A DNA stretch of 64,000 nucleotides from an uncultured Selenomonadaceae bacterium (GTDB taxonomy: Bacteria; Bacillota; Negativicutes; Selenomonadales; Selenomonadaceae). The stretch lies in contig CACYXR010000005.1 of the NCBI GenBank assembly GCA_902778455.1, positions 29,532 to 93,531 of the forward strand, given 5' to 3'. Each line of letters starts with the position of its first letter. Within the stretch, counting starts at the first letter, position 1. The notes beneath the pieces are model-generated. The model did no database searches. It saw only the letters and a list, made by a program, of their open reading frames with translations, and had not been told where the DNA came from. Positions 8,787 to 18,081 of this stretch are shown here, piece after piece. A program made the position numbers and the translations under genes.

Positions 8787-9127
8787 TGAGTTTTATAGAG
8801 TTCATGCAGCTTGCGACCCACGTCGGGCTTCATCATTTTTTGCTCTTTTCGGCAATCCTTTTCGCCATCGGGCTTTTCGGCCTTCTGACAAAAAAAGGAT
8901 TGATTCCGCTGCTGATGTGCGTGGAGCTGATGTTGAATGCGGTCAATATCAATTTGGTGGCGTTCAACCATTATATGCCGGTTCCCGATTACACGGGGCA
9001 ACTGATGGCGATTTTCTCTGTCGCGGTAGCGGCGTCCGAGATTGCGGTGGGCGTGGCACTGGCGTTCCGCATTTACCGCGACCGAGGCACGGTAAACGTT
9101 GACGAGCTTGAGAAACTGAAAGGGTAA
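8783..9127 (+). CDS. nuoK: NADH-quinone oxidoreductase subunit K
   Basis: MrpC-like membrane subunit, 114 aa, slightly longer than usual because of an N-terminal extension of about 12 residues. Three helices contain the buried acid of CVELMLNAVNIN and a second in the last helix (AASEIAVGVALAF), the pair thought to carry protons. ATG at 8783 overlaps the nuoJ stop; a second ATG follows directly. Confidence 0.93.
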   Translation: MMSFIEFMQLATHVGLHHFLLFSAILFAIGLFGLLTKKGLIPLLMCVELMLNAVNINLVAFNHYMPVPDYTGQLMAIFSVAVAASEIAVGVALAFRIYRDRGTVNVDELEKLKG

Positions 9128-9139
9128 GGAGGGAGCTTG

Positions 9140-11038
9140 ATGATTGATTTTGCGCTTTATCACGCATGGCTGATCCCGCTTCTTCCGGCGCTGGCGTTTG
9201 TAGTCATTGGACTTGGCACGCGGCAGGACAAAAAGACGTCGGCCATCATCGGCATTACGGCAATCAGCGCCAGCTTCCTGCTTTCGCTGGGCGTCGTCGG
9301 CGCGGTGCTGACAAAACGGATTGTTATGGCGGATCCATTTGTGATGAAGACGGTCTGGGCGCGTATCGGCGGCATGGAGCTCGGCATGGGCGCGTTGATC
9401 GACCCGCTGACGGCGATGATGCTGGTGGTCGTCACAACGGTGGCCCTGATGGTCAATATTTATTCTGTCGGTTACATGGAGCATGATTCTGGCATGGGAC
9501 GGTTCTTCGCATTCCTGTCGCTGTTTGCGGCATCGATGCTGGGCCTCGTCATTTCCGTGAACTTCTTGCAGATGTATATTTTCTGGGAAGGCGTCGGACT
9601 TTGCTCGTACCTCTTGATCGGCTTCTACTATTATAAGATCTCGGCGCGGGAGGCCGCGAAAAAGGCGTTCATCACGACGCGCATCGGCGACTTCGGGATG
9701 CTGCTCGGCATCCTGCTTTTGCAGATTAATTTCGGGACGCTGGATTTCATCGAATTGAAAACGCTGGTGCCTCAATATATCTGGGTATCCGGCACGAGCT
9801 TCCTGACGGTGATCGGGCTGCTGCTGTTTATCGGCCCAATCGGTAAGTCGGGACAGTTCCCGCTTCACGTCTGGCTGCCGGACGCGATGGAAGGTCCTAC
9901 GCCTGTTTCGGCATTGATCCACGCGGCGACGATGGTGGTTGCGGGTGTCTATCTGATCGGGCGCGCCTATTTCATATTCGCTGAGCTCCCGATTGTATTG
10001 AATGTGATTGCGTGGCTCGGCGGCTTTACCGCGTTTTTTGCGGCAACGATCGCGATTACCCAGCGTCCCTTCAAACGGATTCTAGCTTACTCGACCATCA
10101 GTCAGCTCGGTTATATGATGCTGGCGCTCGGCGTCGGTTCGCTGTCGGCTTCGATGTTCCACCTGATGACCCACGCGTTTTTCAAGGCGCTGATGTTCCT
10201 TTGCGCGGGCGCGGTCATTGAGGCGATGCACGAGGAAGCGGACATTTTCAAGATGGGCGGCCTTCGCCATCGGATGCCCGTGACCTTCAAGTGTATGGCC
10301 ATTGGGGTGGTGGCGATTGCGGGATTGCCGCCGTTCGCGGGCTTTTTCTCGAAGGACGCGATTCTCGCCGCCGCTGCGGAGGTTAGCTTCCCGCTGTATC
10401 TGCTGGCTTCGGTCACGGCGTTTATGACGGCGTTCTATATGTCGCGGCTGTTGTTTGTTGCTTTCTTTGGCGAGGTCAGGGATGATTGCCCTGCTCAGGA
10501 GACAAACGCGTTCATGCGCTGGCCGCTGGTGGTACTGGCGGTGCTTTCTGTGATCAGCGGCGCTTGGGGACATTTTGCGGGTTTCAGTGATTGGGTGTTT
10601 TACGGTGTGCGTGAAGAGGAAGCGATTAATTGGACGATAGCGGGCAGTTCCATCGTGCTTTCGCTAATCGCGATGTGGTGGGCCTATCAGATTTACGTCG
10701 TGAAGCGCTGGTCGTCGTTCCAGATAGCGCGGCGGCTTGGTGTGCTCTACGATTTAAGTTACCACGCCTATTACATTGATGAGATTTACGCGTTTTTCCG
10801 TGAATTAACGGTGGACAAAATCGGGAGGCTCTCTCTTTGGATTGACACCCATATTGTCGACGGCATTGTACATGGGCTCGGACGTCTGACGAAGGGAATC
10901 AGTGTCGTGTTGGCACTGCCGCAGAACGGTGACACTCAGCAATACGTCGCGATATTCTACACCGGCGTCATCGCGCTAGTGGCCTACAGCCTGTTTTATG
11001 CGGTGAAAATTCTTTCAGTGACGGGAGGTGCGTTCTGA
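9140..11038 (+). CDS. nuoL: NADH-quinone oxidoreductase subunit L
   Basis: The distal antiporter-like subunit, 632 aa, with about 16 transmembrane helices and the long amphipathic lateral helix region near the C-terminus. Motifs include FWEGVGLCSYLLIGFYY with the key Glu, GKSGQFPLHVWLPDAMEG with the pumping Lys, and SALIHAATMVVAGVYL. The start is the ATG at 9140, eight bases after GGAGG; a TTG one codon earlier is less likely. It ends in a TGATG junction with nuoM. Confidence 0.95.
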   Translation: MIDFALYHAWLIPLLPALAFVVIGLGTRQDKKTSAIIGITAISASFLLSLGVVGAVLTKRIVMADPFVMKTVWARIGGMELGMGALIDPLTAMMLVVVTTVALMVNIYSVGYMEHDSGMGRFFAFLSLFAASMLGLVISVNFLQMYIFWEGVGLCSYLLIGFYYYKISAREAAKKAFITTRIGDFGMLLGILLLQINFGTLDFIELKTLVPQYIWVSGTSFLTVIGLLLFIGPIGKSGQFPLHVWLPDAMEGPTPVSALIHAATMVVAGVYLIGRAYFIFAELPIVLNVIAWLGGFTAFFAATIAITQRPFKRILAYSTISQLGYMMLALGVGSLSASMFHLMTHAFFKALMFLCAGAVIEAMHEEADIFKMGGLRHRMPVTFKCMAIGVVAIAGLPPFAGFFSKDAILAAAAEVSFPLYLLASVTAFMTAFYMSRLLFVAFFGEVRDDCPAQETNAFMRWPLVVLAVLSVISGAWGHFAGFSDWVFYGVREEEAINWTIAGSSIVLSLIAMWWAYQIYVVKRWSSFQIARRLGVLYDLSYHAYYIDEIYAFFRELTVDKIGRLSLWIDTHIVDGIVHGLGRLTKGISVVLALPQNGDTQQYVAIFYTGVIALVAYSLFYAVKILSVTGGAF

Positions 11039-12576
11039 TGGAGTTTCCGTTGCTTTCCACCATTTTGCTCGCCCCTCTCGTGGCAGCTTTCGCGCTTTGC
11101 TTCGTGCCGAAGGATGACAGGGAGACTATCCGAAGGGGTGCGGCTTTTGCGACGATCTTCATGCTGTGCATGACTGTCTACGCGTTTTTCAACTTCGATA
11201 CGTTGGAGGGCGGGGTGCAGTTTGTTGAAAAAATCCCATGGGTGGAAGACCTTGGCGTTTGTTATTCGGTAGGCGTTGACGGTATCTCGATGCCGCTGCT
11301 GCTGTTGGTGGGCGTTATTGGAATTTCCGCCGTCTACACGTCGTGGAACACCGAAAAGCGGCCGAAGGAATTTTTCATCCTGCTGCTGCTCTTGATTGCG
11401 GGCGTCACCGGTACGTTCATCGCGCAGGATTTGTTCCTGTTTCTGCTTTCCTATGAGTTGTTCGTGATTCCGGTGTTCATCATGGTGTTGGTTTGGGGCT
11501 CGACGAAGCGGCTGCCGAAGGAATTTGTCGGCATGAAGTTCATCGTGTTCTTACTGATGGGCTCGGCCTTTATGTTGGTTGGCGTCGTGATGCTATATGT
11601 GAACGCGTACCCCGCCGGGGAGCGCACCTTCGATTTTGCCGCATTGCGGATGGCTGGGGAAATGGGGCATTTCAGCGACAGCTTCCAGATTTCCACCTTC
11701 CCGCTGTTGCTTTTGGGGTTCGGTTCTCTGCTTTCGATGTTCCCGTTCCACAGCTGGTCGCCGGATGGTCATGCCGCTGCGCCTACGGCTGTCTCAATGA
11801 TTCACGCGGGCATTCTGAAAAAACTTGGCGCTTACGGTTTGATTCGGGTCGGTGTGCTACTCTTGCCTGTCGGCGCGAAATACTGGTCACCGCTGATCGT
11901 TACGACGGCGGTCATGGGCGTGCTCTACGCGGCCTATATCGTCATGGCGCAGAAGGATCTCAAGTATATCATCGGCTATTCGTCGGTGTCGCATATGGGC
12001 TATATCCTGCTCGGCATCATGACGCTGAACGCGACAAGCGTTTCTGGTGCAGTGGCGAACATGGTGGCTCACGGCATGATGACGGCACTGTTCTTCTCGC
12101 AGATTGGCTATATCTATGAGAGAACACATCTGCGGAGCATTCCGGAGCTGCGAGGTCTTGCGCATTATATGCCGCATCTGACCATCGGTTTCATGTTGGC
12201 GGGCATGACATCACTGGGCCTTCCGGGGCTGATTGAGTTCCTGCCGGAGTTTACGATTTTCGTCGGCACATTCGGCGTTTATCCAGTGCAGGCGCTGATC
12301 GCGATTTTCGTAATCGTGTTCACCGCGCTTTACGTTTTGCGTCTTTTGGCGACGTTGCTTTTCGGGCCGGCGGACGAGAAATACGCCGAGATTCCAGACG
12401 AGCAGGGGGCGTCGATGGTGCCGCTCCTTGTGCTTGGCGCTTTCATCGTCGGTTTCGGCCTGTTCCCAAGTCTTTTGATGAACGTCATCAACTGCGGCAT
12501 CGAGCCGCTGGCGCCGGTCTTTGAGCAGATCGCAAACGCGCCTACGATGATGGGGACGATGGGAGGTGTTCGGTGA
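11038..12576 (+). CDS. nuoM: NADH-quinone oxidoreductase subunit M
   Basis: Antiporter-like proton-pumping subunit, 512 aa, about 14 helices. It has the Glu of LLSYELFVIPVFIMV, the FPFHSWSPDGHAAAPTAVS loop and the KKLGAYGLIR lysine. The ATG shares a base with the nuoL stop. Length and order are as in other bacterial complex I operons. Confidence 0.95.
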   Translation: MEFPLLSTILLAPLVAAFALCFVPKDDRETIRRGAAFATIFMLCMTVYAFFNFDTLEGGVQFVEKIPWVEDLGVCYSVGVDGISMPLLLLVGVIGISAVYTSWNTEKRPKEFFILLLLLIAGVTGTFIAQDLFLFLLSYELFVIPVFIMVLVWGSTKRLPKEFVGMKFIVFLLMGSAFMLVGVVMLYVNAYPAGERTFDFAALRMAGEMGHFSDSFQISTFPLLLLGFGSLLSMFPFHSWSPDGHAAAPTAVSMIHAGILKKLGAYGLIRVGVLLLPVGAKYWSPLIVTTAVMGVLYAAYIVMAQKDLKYIIGYSSVSHMGYILLGIMTLNATSVSGAVANMVAHGMMTALFFSQIGYIYERTHLRSIPELRGLAHYMPHLTIGFMLAGMTSLGLPGLIEFLPEFTIFVGTFGVYPVQALIAIFVIVFTALYVLRLLATLLFGPADEKYAEIPDEQGASMVPLLVLGAFIVGFGLFPSLLMNVINCGIEPLAPVFEQIANAPTMMGTMGGVR

Positions 12577-14018
12577 TGATGGATTTTTGGGCAATCAGCA
12601 TAGAAATCGCAATCACCGTCCTGTTGCTGCTGACGCTTCTCGTCGACCTGATGCTCCCGAAGGAATCGGATCGTAGGCCTGTGGCGTTCATCACGGTCAT
12701 CGGACTCGTTTCCGTGTTCGTCTTTTCGCTAGGGCAATATCATCTTTCGCCGAGCGAGACGTTCTATCTTGGTCTTTTCATCGCCGATAATTATTCACTT
12801 TTCTTTAAGCAGCTATTTATTCTCGGCATGATTTTCGTCGTGCTGTTCTCGCTGGAATACACGCATAAGTTCATCCGGTATCGCGGTGAGTTCTATTCGC
12901 TCCTGCTGTCCGCTTTGCTCGGTATGTGCGTGATGGCTTCGGCCAACGACTTTATCACGCTGTTTGTCGGTCTCGAACTGATGACAATCTCGTTTTACAT
13001 CCTCGTCGGTTTCCGCATGGACAAAGCGGAGTCCAGTGAGGCGGCGGTCAAGTATCTTTTGGTCGGCTCTGGCTCCACGGCGGTCATGCTCTATGGCGTC
13101 AGTCTGATTTACGGCGCGACGGGAAGCCTCGACTTCGTGACTATCTGCCGCAATATCCATTTGTTTTACGCTGCGGGGCTTGCGGGCGTCGTGCTGATCA
13201 TGGCAGGCTTCTTCTTCAAGCTTTCCGCGATTCCGTTCCACATGTGGGCGCCTGATGTCTATGAGGGCGCACCGACGCCGATCACCGCGCTTCTGGCCAT
13301 GAGCTCGAAGGCGGCGGGACTTGCTGTGTTCATGCGCGTGCTCTATGTGGCGTTCCCGATTCTTGGCACTTACTGGATGACGTTGCTTGCCGTGATTTCC
13401 GCACTCTCGATGATTGGCGGCAATATCATGGCGATGAAGCAGAAAGACGTCAAACGGATGATGGCGTACTCGTCAATCGCGCAGGCCGGATACATGATGG
13501 CGGCGATGGCGTCGGCGGATTACGCCGGAATCAAGGCTGTGATGTTCTACGCGACGCTCTATCTTTTCGCGAATGTTGGCGCGTTTGCCGTGCTGTCTGT
13601 CGTGGAAGAGGAGCGGGGCGGCACGACCCACGGGCATTTGACAGGGCTTTCGGAGGCGTCGCCGATGTTGGCGGCGGTCATGACGATTTCGCTGGTTTCG
13701 ATGGCAGGCGTACCACCGACGGCGGGCTTCGCCGGGAAAATCTATATTTTCACGGCGGCAGTCGATTATGGCTATGTTTGGCTGGCCTTCGTCGGTTTCA
13801 TAATGTCGATGATGTCCATTTACTATTATCTGCTTGTAGTGCGGGCCATGTACCGCGACCTGGAGCAGAAGGAAACGGAATGTGCGCGCTCGATTGCGCC
13901 GCCCTTTTCCGTTCGCATCACCGCTTTGCTTTCCGCCGCAGCGACACTGGTCGTCGGCGTGTGGCCGGATTTTCTGGCAAAGGCGACAAACTTCGCGTCT
14001 CAGACCTTCATGCGGTGA
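12576..14018 (+). CDS. nuoN: NADH-quinone oxidoreductase subunit N
   Basis: Third antiporter-like subunit, 480 aa. Motifs: FVGLELMTISFYILVGFR, FKLSAIPFHMWAPDVYEG and KQKDVKRMMAYSSIAQAGYM. I take the ATG at 12576, in a TGATG junction with nuoM and eight bases after GGAGGT; another ATG follows at once. It is the last gene of the operon and ends 17 bases before a strong terminator hairpin. Confidence 0.95.
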   Translation: MMDFWAISIEIAITVLLLLTLLVDLMLPKESDRRPVAFITVIGLVSVFVFSLGQYHLSPSETFYLGLFIADNYSLFFKQLFILGMIFVVLFSLEYTHKFIRYRGEFYSLLLSALLGMCVMASANDFITLFVGLELMTISFYILVGFRMDKAESSEAAVKYLLVGSGSTAVMLYGVSLIYGATGSLDFVTICRNIHLFYAAGLAGVVLIMAGFFFKLSAIPFHMWAPDVYEGAPTPITALLAMSSKAAGLAVFMRVLYVAFPILGTYWMTLLAVISALSMIGGNIMAMKQKDVKRMMAYSSIAQAGYMMAAMASADYAGIKAVMFYATLYLFANVGAFAVLSVVEEERGGTTHGHLTGLSEASPMLAAVMTISLVSMAGVPPTAGFAGKIYIFTAAVDYGYVWLAFVGFIMSMMSIYYYLLVVRAMYRDLEQKETECARSIAPPFSVRITALLSAAATLVVGVWPDFLAKATNFASQTFMR

Positions 14019-14035
14019 ATGTTCAATATAACGCA

Positions 14036-14081
14036 AAAGAGACTGTCTATGAAAAGGGATTTGATCATAGACAGTCTCTTT
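14036..14081. terminator. Bidirectional terminator between nuoN and fba
   Basis: A perfect 17-base-pair stem (starting AAAGAGACTGTCTATGA) with a 12-base loop lies between convergent genes. It has T runs on the plus strand and an equivalent A-start on the other side, so it can stop transcription from both sides. Confidence 0.88.
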
Positions 14082-14108
14082 GTTATACGTTATGTTTTGA
14101 AATTTGGA

Positions 14109-15074
14109 TTATGCTTTGCCGTTGCAGCCGAGCACGTGGACCAGTTTGTGCTTTACGATTTCCTTGATGTTTTCGCGGGCAGGGCCGAGGTATTCGCGCG
14201 GGTCAAATGCTGCCGGATGCGCGGCCATGTATTCGCGAATGCCTGCGGTCAGGCCGAGGCGCAGGTCGGAGTCGATGTTGATTTTGCAGACCGCCGATTT
14301 TGCTGCGCGGCGAAGCTGATCCTCAGGAATGCCGATGGCGTCGTCAAGAGCGCCACCGTTATCGTTGATTATCTTGACAAATTTTGGGACGACGGAGGAA
14401 GCGCCGTGCAACACGATTGGGAAATTCGGCAGACGTTTCTCGATTTCTGCGAGGATGTCGAAGCGAAGTTCTGGCGGGACGAGCACACCTTCCGCGTTGC
14501 GCGTGCACTGGGACGGTTTGAACTTGAATGCGCCGTGGCTGGTGCCGATGGCGATGGCCAGCGAGTCGACGCCGGTTTTCTCGACGAATTCCTGAACTTC
14601 CTCGGGACGAGTATAGGAAGCGTCTTCGGCTTTGACCTTGACATCATCCTCGATGCCCGCCAGCTTGCCGAGCTCGCCTTCAACAACGACACCTTTTGAA
14701 TGTGCGTATTCAACGACTTTCTTTGTCACCGCAATATTGTCTTCGAAGCTGAGCTTGGAGCCGTCGATCATGACGGAGGTAAAGCCGTCATCGACGCAGG
14801 ACTTGCAGATGTCGAAATCCGCGCCGTGGTCAAGGTGCAGGCAGATGGGAAGATCCGTATCCTCAAGGGCGGCCTTGACGAGATGAACGAGATAAGCGGG
14901 TTTCGCGTATTTGCGTGCGCCGGCAGACACCTGAAGAATCAGCGGAGCGTTTTCTTCTTTCGCCGCCTCAGTGATGCCCTGGATGATTTCCATGTTGTTG
15001 ACATTGAAGGCGCCGATGGCGTACCCGCCCGCATAGGCTTTTTTGAACATTTCCGTCGATGTGACTAATGGCAT
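14109..15074 (-). CDS. fba: Class II fructose-bisphosphate aldolase
   Basis: Zinc-dependent aldolase that splits fructose-1,6-bisphosphate into glyceraldehyde-3-phosphate and dihydroxyacetone phosphate. The 321-aa product begins MPLVTSTEMFKKAYAGGYA and shows the metal ligands in HLDHGAD, the VEGELG segment, AIGTSHGAFKFKP, IVLHGASS and the phosphate-binding KINIDSDLR. It is transcribed alone on the minus strand, with AAGGGGG ahead of the ATG and its own promoter upstream. Tagatose-bisphosphate aldolases look similar, but an isolated housekeeping gene of this length is best read as glycolytic. Confidence 0.95.
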   Translation of the reverse strand: MPLVTSTEMFKKAYAGGYAIGAFNVNNMEIIQGITEAAKEENAPLILQVSAGARKYAKPAYLVHLVKAALEDTDLPICLHLDHGADFDICKSCVDDGFTSVMIDGSKLSFEDNIAVTKKVVEYAHSKGVVVEGELGKLAGIEDDVKVKAEDASYTRPEEVQEFVEKTGVDSLAIAIGTSHGAFKFKPSQCTRNAEGVLVPPELRFDILAEIEKRLPNFPIVLHGASSVVPKFVKIINDNGGALDDAIGIPEDQLRRAAKSAVCKINIDSDLRLGLTAGIREYMAAHPAAFDPREYLGPARENIKEIVKHKLVHVLGCNGKA

Positions 15075-15118
15075 TTGAATACCCCCTTAAATTTTAATGT
15101 GTGGAACTTTTCTGCCTT

Positions 15119-15147
15119 ATTATACCATGTTCGGAAAAATCAGTCTA
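15119..15147 (-). promoter_or_regulatory. Promoter of fba
   Basis: Read on the minus strand: TAGACT, 17 bases, TATAAT, with TGG directly before the -10 box (extended -10). It lies 45 bases ahead of the ATG. Confidence 0.7.
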
Positions 15148-15185
15148 CATTTCATTGATTTATTGCGCGGAAACGTCGATAAAAA

Positions 15186-15214
15186 TTGACAACGGACGCA
15201 CTTTGTTTTATTAT
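15186..15214 (+). promoter_or_regulatory. Promoter of the rodZ gene cluster
   Basis: A consensus TTGACA, 17 bases, TATTAT. The transcript would have a leader of about 130 bases with two small hairpins (near 15251-15269 and 15296-15320) before rodZ. Confidence 0.75.
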
Positions 15215-15350
15215 TTATTATAAATAGTTCTATTACGGAAGGATTTTGGTTGTTTCCCTTGTGGAAACGGCATATATACAGAGGTTTTGAATGTGTCGCC
15301 GCTTTTTGGGATGCGGCGTTGTTTGCGTGCTGATTGGAGGAAATACGGTC

Positions 15351-16238
15351 ATGATGGGGTCTACGCTCAGGGCCGAGAGAGAAAAAAGGGGTCTGACGAT
15401 CAAGGATGTTGAGCGCGAGACGAGTATCCGCGCGAAATATTTGGAAGCATTGGAGCAGGGAAGATATGACGCGTTGCCGGGTGAGGTCTATGTTAAGGGC
15501 TTTATTCGGAATTATGCAGATTTTCTGCATTTGAATGCGGGAAAATTGGTACAGGAATATCGAGAGGAAATCCATGGGGAGGATGTCGGGCCGATTGCAC
15601 CGGCAACGCCGGCGACGACTTCCATCGTCAACGAGCATGCGCCGTTTTCCTCCGGCTCGGATTTCCATGAACGCGTGGAGAAATCGCATAAGAAGCAATT
15701 TGTGGCTATGTTGGTCGCAGCTGTCGTCATCGCTTTTGTAGGGAGTATCTATTATTTCTTTGGCGACGATCCGTCTTCGATGAAGCCGCAACCTCAGCAA
15801 ACGGCACAGCAGAGAATGGATCAGAAGACGCAGCCTGATCAGACGGTGCAGCAGAGCGCGGCTCAGAAGCCACAGCCGATGCAGCAAGAATCCCAGGCGC
15901 CCATACAGAATCAGGCGCAGCAAACGACGCAGCAGCCTGTTTCTGTTCCGACACTCGGGAATACGGCGAACGCTTCGGCGGGGCAGGCTGATGTGACCGC
16001 ACAATTTACGGGACGTTGCTGGGTTCAGGCACTTGCCGACGGCAAGGTGATTTATGAGGGCATGGCGGAAGCGAACCAAACGCTTCGCTGGACTGGCAAG
16101 AAAGAAGTCATTGTCACGGTGGGAAATGCCGGGGCTGTTGACGTCACATATAATGGGCAGCGCGTCGGCAAGCTCGGCAAAGAAGGCGCCGTCGTCGAAA
16201 AGAAGTTTTCCAATGGGAAAGTCGAGGACGTCAAGTAA
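15351..16238 (+). CDS. rodZ: RodZ-like cytoskeletal protein with N-terminal HTH
   Basis: Membrane protein of the RodZ family, which links MreB to the elongasome. In the 295-aa product residues about 4-70 are an XRE-like helix-turn-helix (LRAEREKRGLTIKDVERET then GEVYVKGFIRNYA), about 117-138 one transmembrane helix, about 143-205 a Gln/Pro-rich linker, and the last 80 residues a beta-rich DUF4115 domain. I start at ATG 15351, ten bases after GGAGG; the upstream in-frame extension is Cys-rich and not family-like. A second ATG follows directly. First gene of an eight-gene plus-strand run. Confidence 0.82.
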   Translation: MMGSTLRAEREKRGLTIKDVERETSIRAKYLEALEQGRYDALPGEVYVKGFIRNYADFLHLNAGKLVQEYREEIHGEDVGPIAPATPATTSIVNEHAPFSSGSDFHERVEKSHKKQFVAMLVAAVVIAFVGSIYYFFGDDPSSMKPQPQQTAQQRMDQKTQPDQTVQQSAAQKPQPMQQESQAPIQNQAQQTTQQPVSVPTLGNTANASAGQADVTAQFTGRCWVQALADGKVIYEGMAEANQTLRWTGKKEVIVTVGNAGAVDVTYNGQRVGKLGKEGAVVEKKFSNGKVEDVK

Positions 16239-16249
16239 AGGAATCCGGG

Positions 16250-18040
16250 ATGAGCGTTTTTTTGCCTATGACAAAACAAGATATGGCGGAGCGGGGCTGG
16301 GGCACGCTGGATTTTATTTTCGTGTCCGGGGACGCTTATGTCGATCATCCGAGCTTCGGACCGGCCATTCTCTGCCGACTTCTTGAGAAGCACGGATACC
16401 GGGTGGGTATAATTGCGCAGCCGGACTGGCGCGGAAGAGAAGATTTCTGCCAGCTGGGTTGCCCCCGGCTGGCTTTTCTCGTTTCCAGCGGGAATATGGA
16501 TTCACTGCTCAACAAATTTACGGCAGCGAAAAAGCGGCGACGGGAGGATGCCTACTCACCGGGAGGGCGGACGGATTGCCGTCCCGAGCGGGCCGTTGTC
16601 GTCTACTCTAACCGCTTGCGTGAGATTTGGCCGGACGTTCCGGTTGTGATTGGGGGCGTCGAGGCGAGCTTGCGCCGTATGGCGCATTATGATTATTGGA
16701 CGGATCGGGTGCGCCGATCTGTGCTGATGGACAGCGGCGCAGATCTTCTCGTCTATGGCATGGGAGAGCGGCAGATTCTTGAAATCGCGGCGGAACTTCA
16801 TCGGGGGACGAAAATCGACGCGATTCAGGATGTGCGTGGCACCTGTTATCGCGTGCCGGATTTCGATTACGTTTATGATTATTTGAAGTTGCCGTCCTTT
16901 GATGAAGTGCGTACGGACAAGAGAGCCTTTGCCGAGGCGTTCAAGCTGGAATATCTGGAGCAGGACGCCATCCGTGGACGCCGTCTCGTCCAGCAAAACG
17001 GAGAGGCCTGTGTGGTGCAGAATCCTCCGGCATTGCCGCTGACCGAGACGGAGATGGATGAAATCTATGACTTGCCTTACACGCGGACGTATCATCCGCG
17101 ATATAAGGCTGAGGGCGGTGTGCCCGCTTTGCGCGAGGTTGAGTTCAGCATCGTCAGCCATCGGGGGTGCTTTGGCGGTTGCCATTTTTGCGCTATTGTT
17201 TCCCATCAGGGGCGCATCATTCAAAGGCGCAGTCATGATTCAATCCTGCGTGAAGCGAAGATTTTGACGAAGCTGCCAGGGTTCAAGGGATATATCCACG
17301 ACGTGGGCGGCCCGACCGCGAATTTTCGAAGGCCGTCCTGCGATGAGCAGCTTTCCCGCGGCACATGCAGGGGCAAGGAATGTCTTTCGCCGACGCCTTG
17401 CCGCAGCCTGATTGCGGATCACAGCGATTATCTGGATGTATTGGAAAAACTGCGCGCGGTGCCCGGCGTAAAGAAAGTCTTTATCCGTTCCGGTATCCGT
17501 TTCGATTATTTACTACTGGCGAAGGACGATTTTCTTGAAACGATTTGCCGACATCATATCAGCGGGCAGTTGAAGATCGCGCCCGAGCATATCAGCGATT
17601 CCGTGACGCGATTGATGGGAAAATCGGGGCGCGCCGTTTATTTGCGGTTTGCCGAGCGGTTTCGGAAAATCAACGCGCGGCTCGGCAAGAAGCAATATTT
17701 GGTTCCTTATTTCATGTCGAGTCATCCGGGAGCGACACTGGCCGACGCGGTGGAGCTCGCGGAGTTTATACGCGATCTCGGCTATCGGCCAGAGCAGGTG
17801 CAGGACTTCATTCCGACGCCGGGCACACTGTCCACTGCGATGTATTATACCGGAATTCATCCGCTGACGGGGGAGAAAGTCTATACGGCTAGGACGCCGG
17901 AAGAAAAGCGTCGTCAGCGCGCGCTGATGCAGTATTGGCTGCCGCGTCATCGCACGGTCGTACGGGAGGCTCTTCGTCTTGCGCATCGGGAGGATTTGAT
18001 CGGACAAGGTAAGAAATGTCTTGTGCCGTTGGAAAATTAA
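16250..18040 (+). CDS. YgiQ-family radical SAM protein
   Basis: A 596-aa radical SAM enzyme of the YgiQ family. The cluster motif is RGCFGGCHFCAI (CxxxCxxC), followed by IVSHQGRIIQRRSHDSI. The N-terminal 290 residues contain the domain typical of YgiQ (DFIFVSGDAYVDHPSFGPA), with VVIGGVEASLRRMAHYDYW. A second Cys group, SRGTCRGKECLSPTPC, follows the radical SAM core. The reaction is unknown in the family. ATG at 16250 is seven bases after AAAGGA and 12 bases after rodZ. Confidence 0.88.
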   Translation: MSVFLPMTKQDMAERGWGTLDFIFVSGDAYVDHPSFGPAILCRLLEKHGYRVGIIAQPDWRGREDFCQLGCPRLAFLVSSGNMDSLLNKFTAAKKRRREDAYSPGGRTDCRPERAVVVYSNRLREIWPDVPVVIGGVEASLRRMAHYDYWTDRVRRSVLMDSGADLLVYGMGERQILEIAAELHRGTKIDAIQDVRGTCYRVPDFDYVYDYLKLPSFDEVRTDKRAFAEAFKLEYLEQDAIRGRRLVQQNGEACVVQNPPALPLTETEMDEIYDLPYTRTYHPRYKAEGGVPALREVEFSIVSHRGCFGGCHFCAIVSHQGRIIQRRSHDSILREAKILTKLPGFKGYIHDVGGPTANFRRPSCDEQLSRGTCRGKECLSPTPCRSLIADHSDYLDVLEKLRAVPGVKKVFIRSGIRFDYLLLAKDDFLETICRHHISGQLKIAPEHISDSVTRLMGKSGRAVYLRFAERFRKINARLGKKQYLVPYFMSSHPGATLADAVELAEFIRDLGYRPEQVQDFIPTPGTLSTAMYYTGIHPLTGEKVYTARTPEEKRRQRALMQYWLPRHRTVVREALRLAHREDLIGQGKKCLVPLEN

Positions 18041-18081
18041 ATTCGGAAAGACAATATAAAACGGACGGAAGGTGCAGGAAA

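Noticed and set aside
8696..9922. A 408-aa minus-strand frame over nuoJ, nuoK and nuoL
   Set aside because: Arg/Gln/His-rich shadow of membrane genes; no start context.
15291..15350. In-frame N-terminal extension of the RodZ-like gene
   Set aside because: The extension is Cys-rich and unlike the family; the ATG at 15351 has a well-placed GGAGG.
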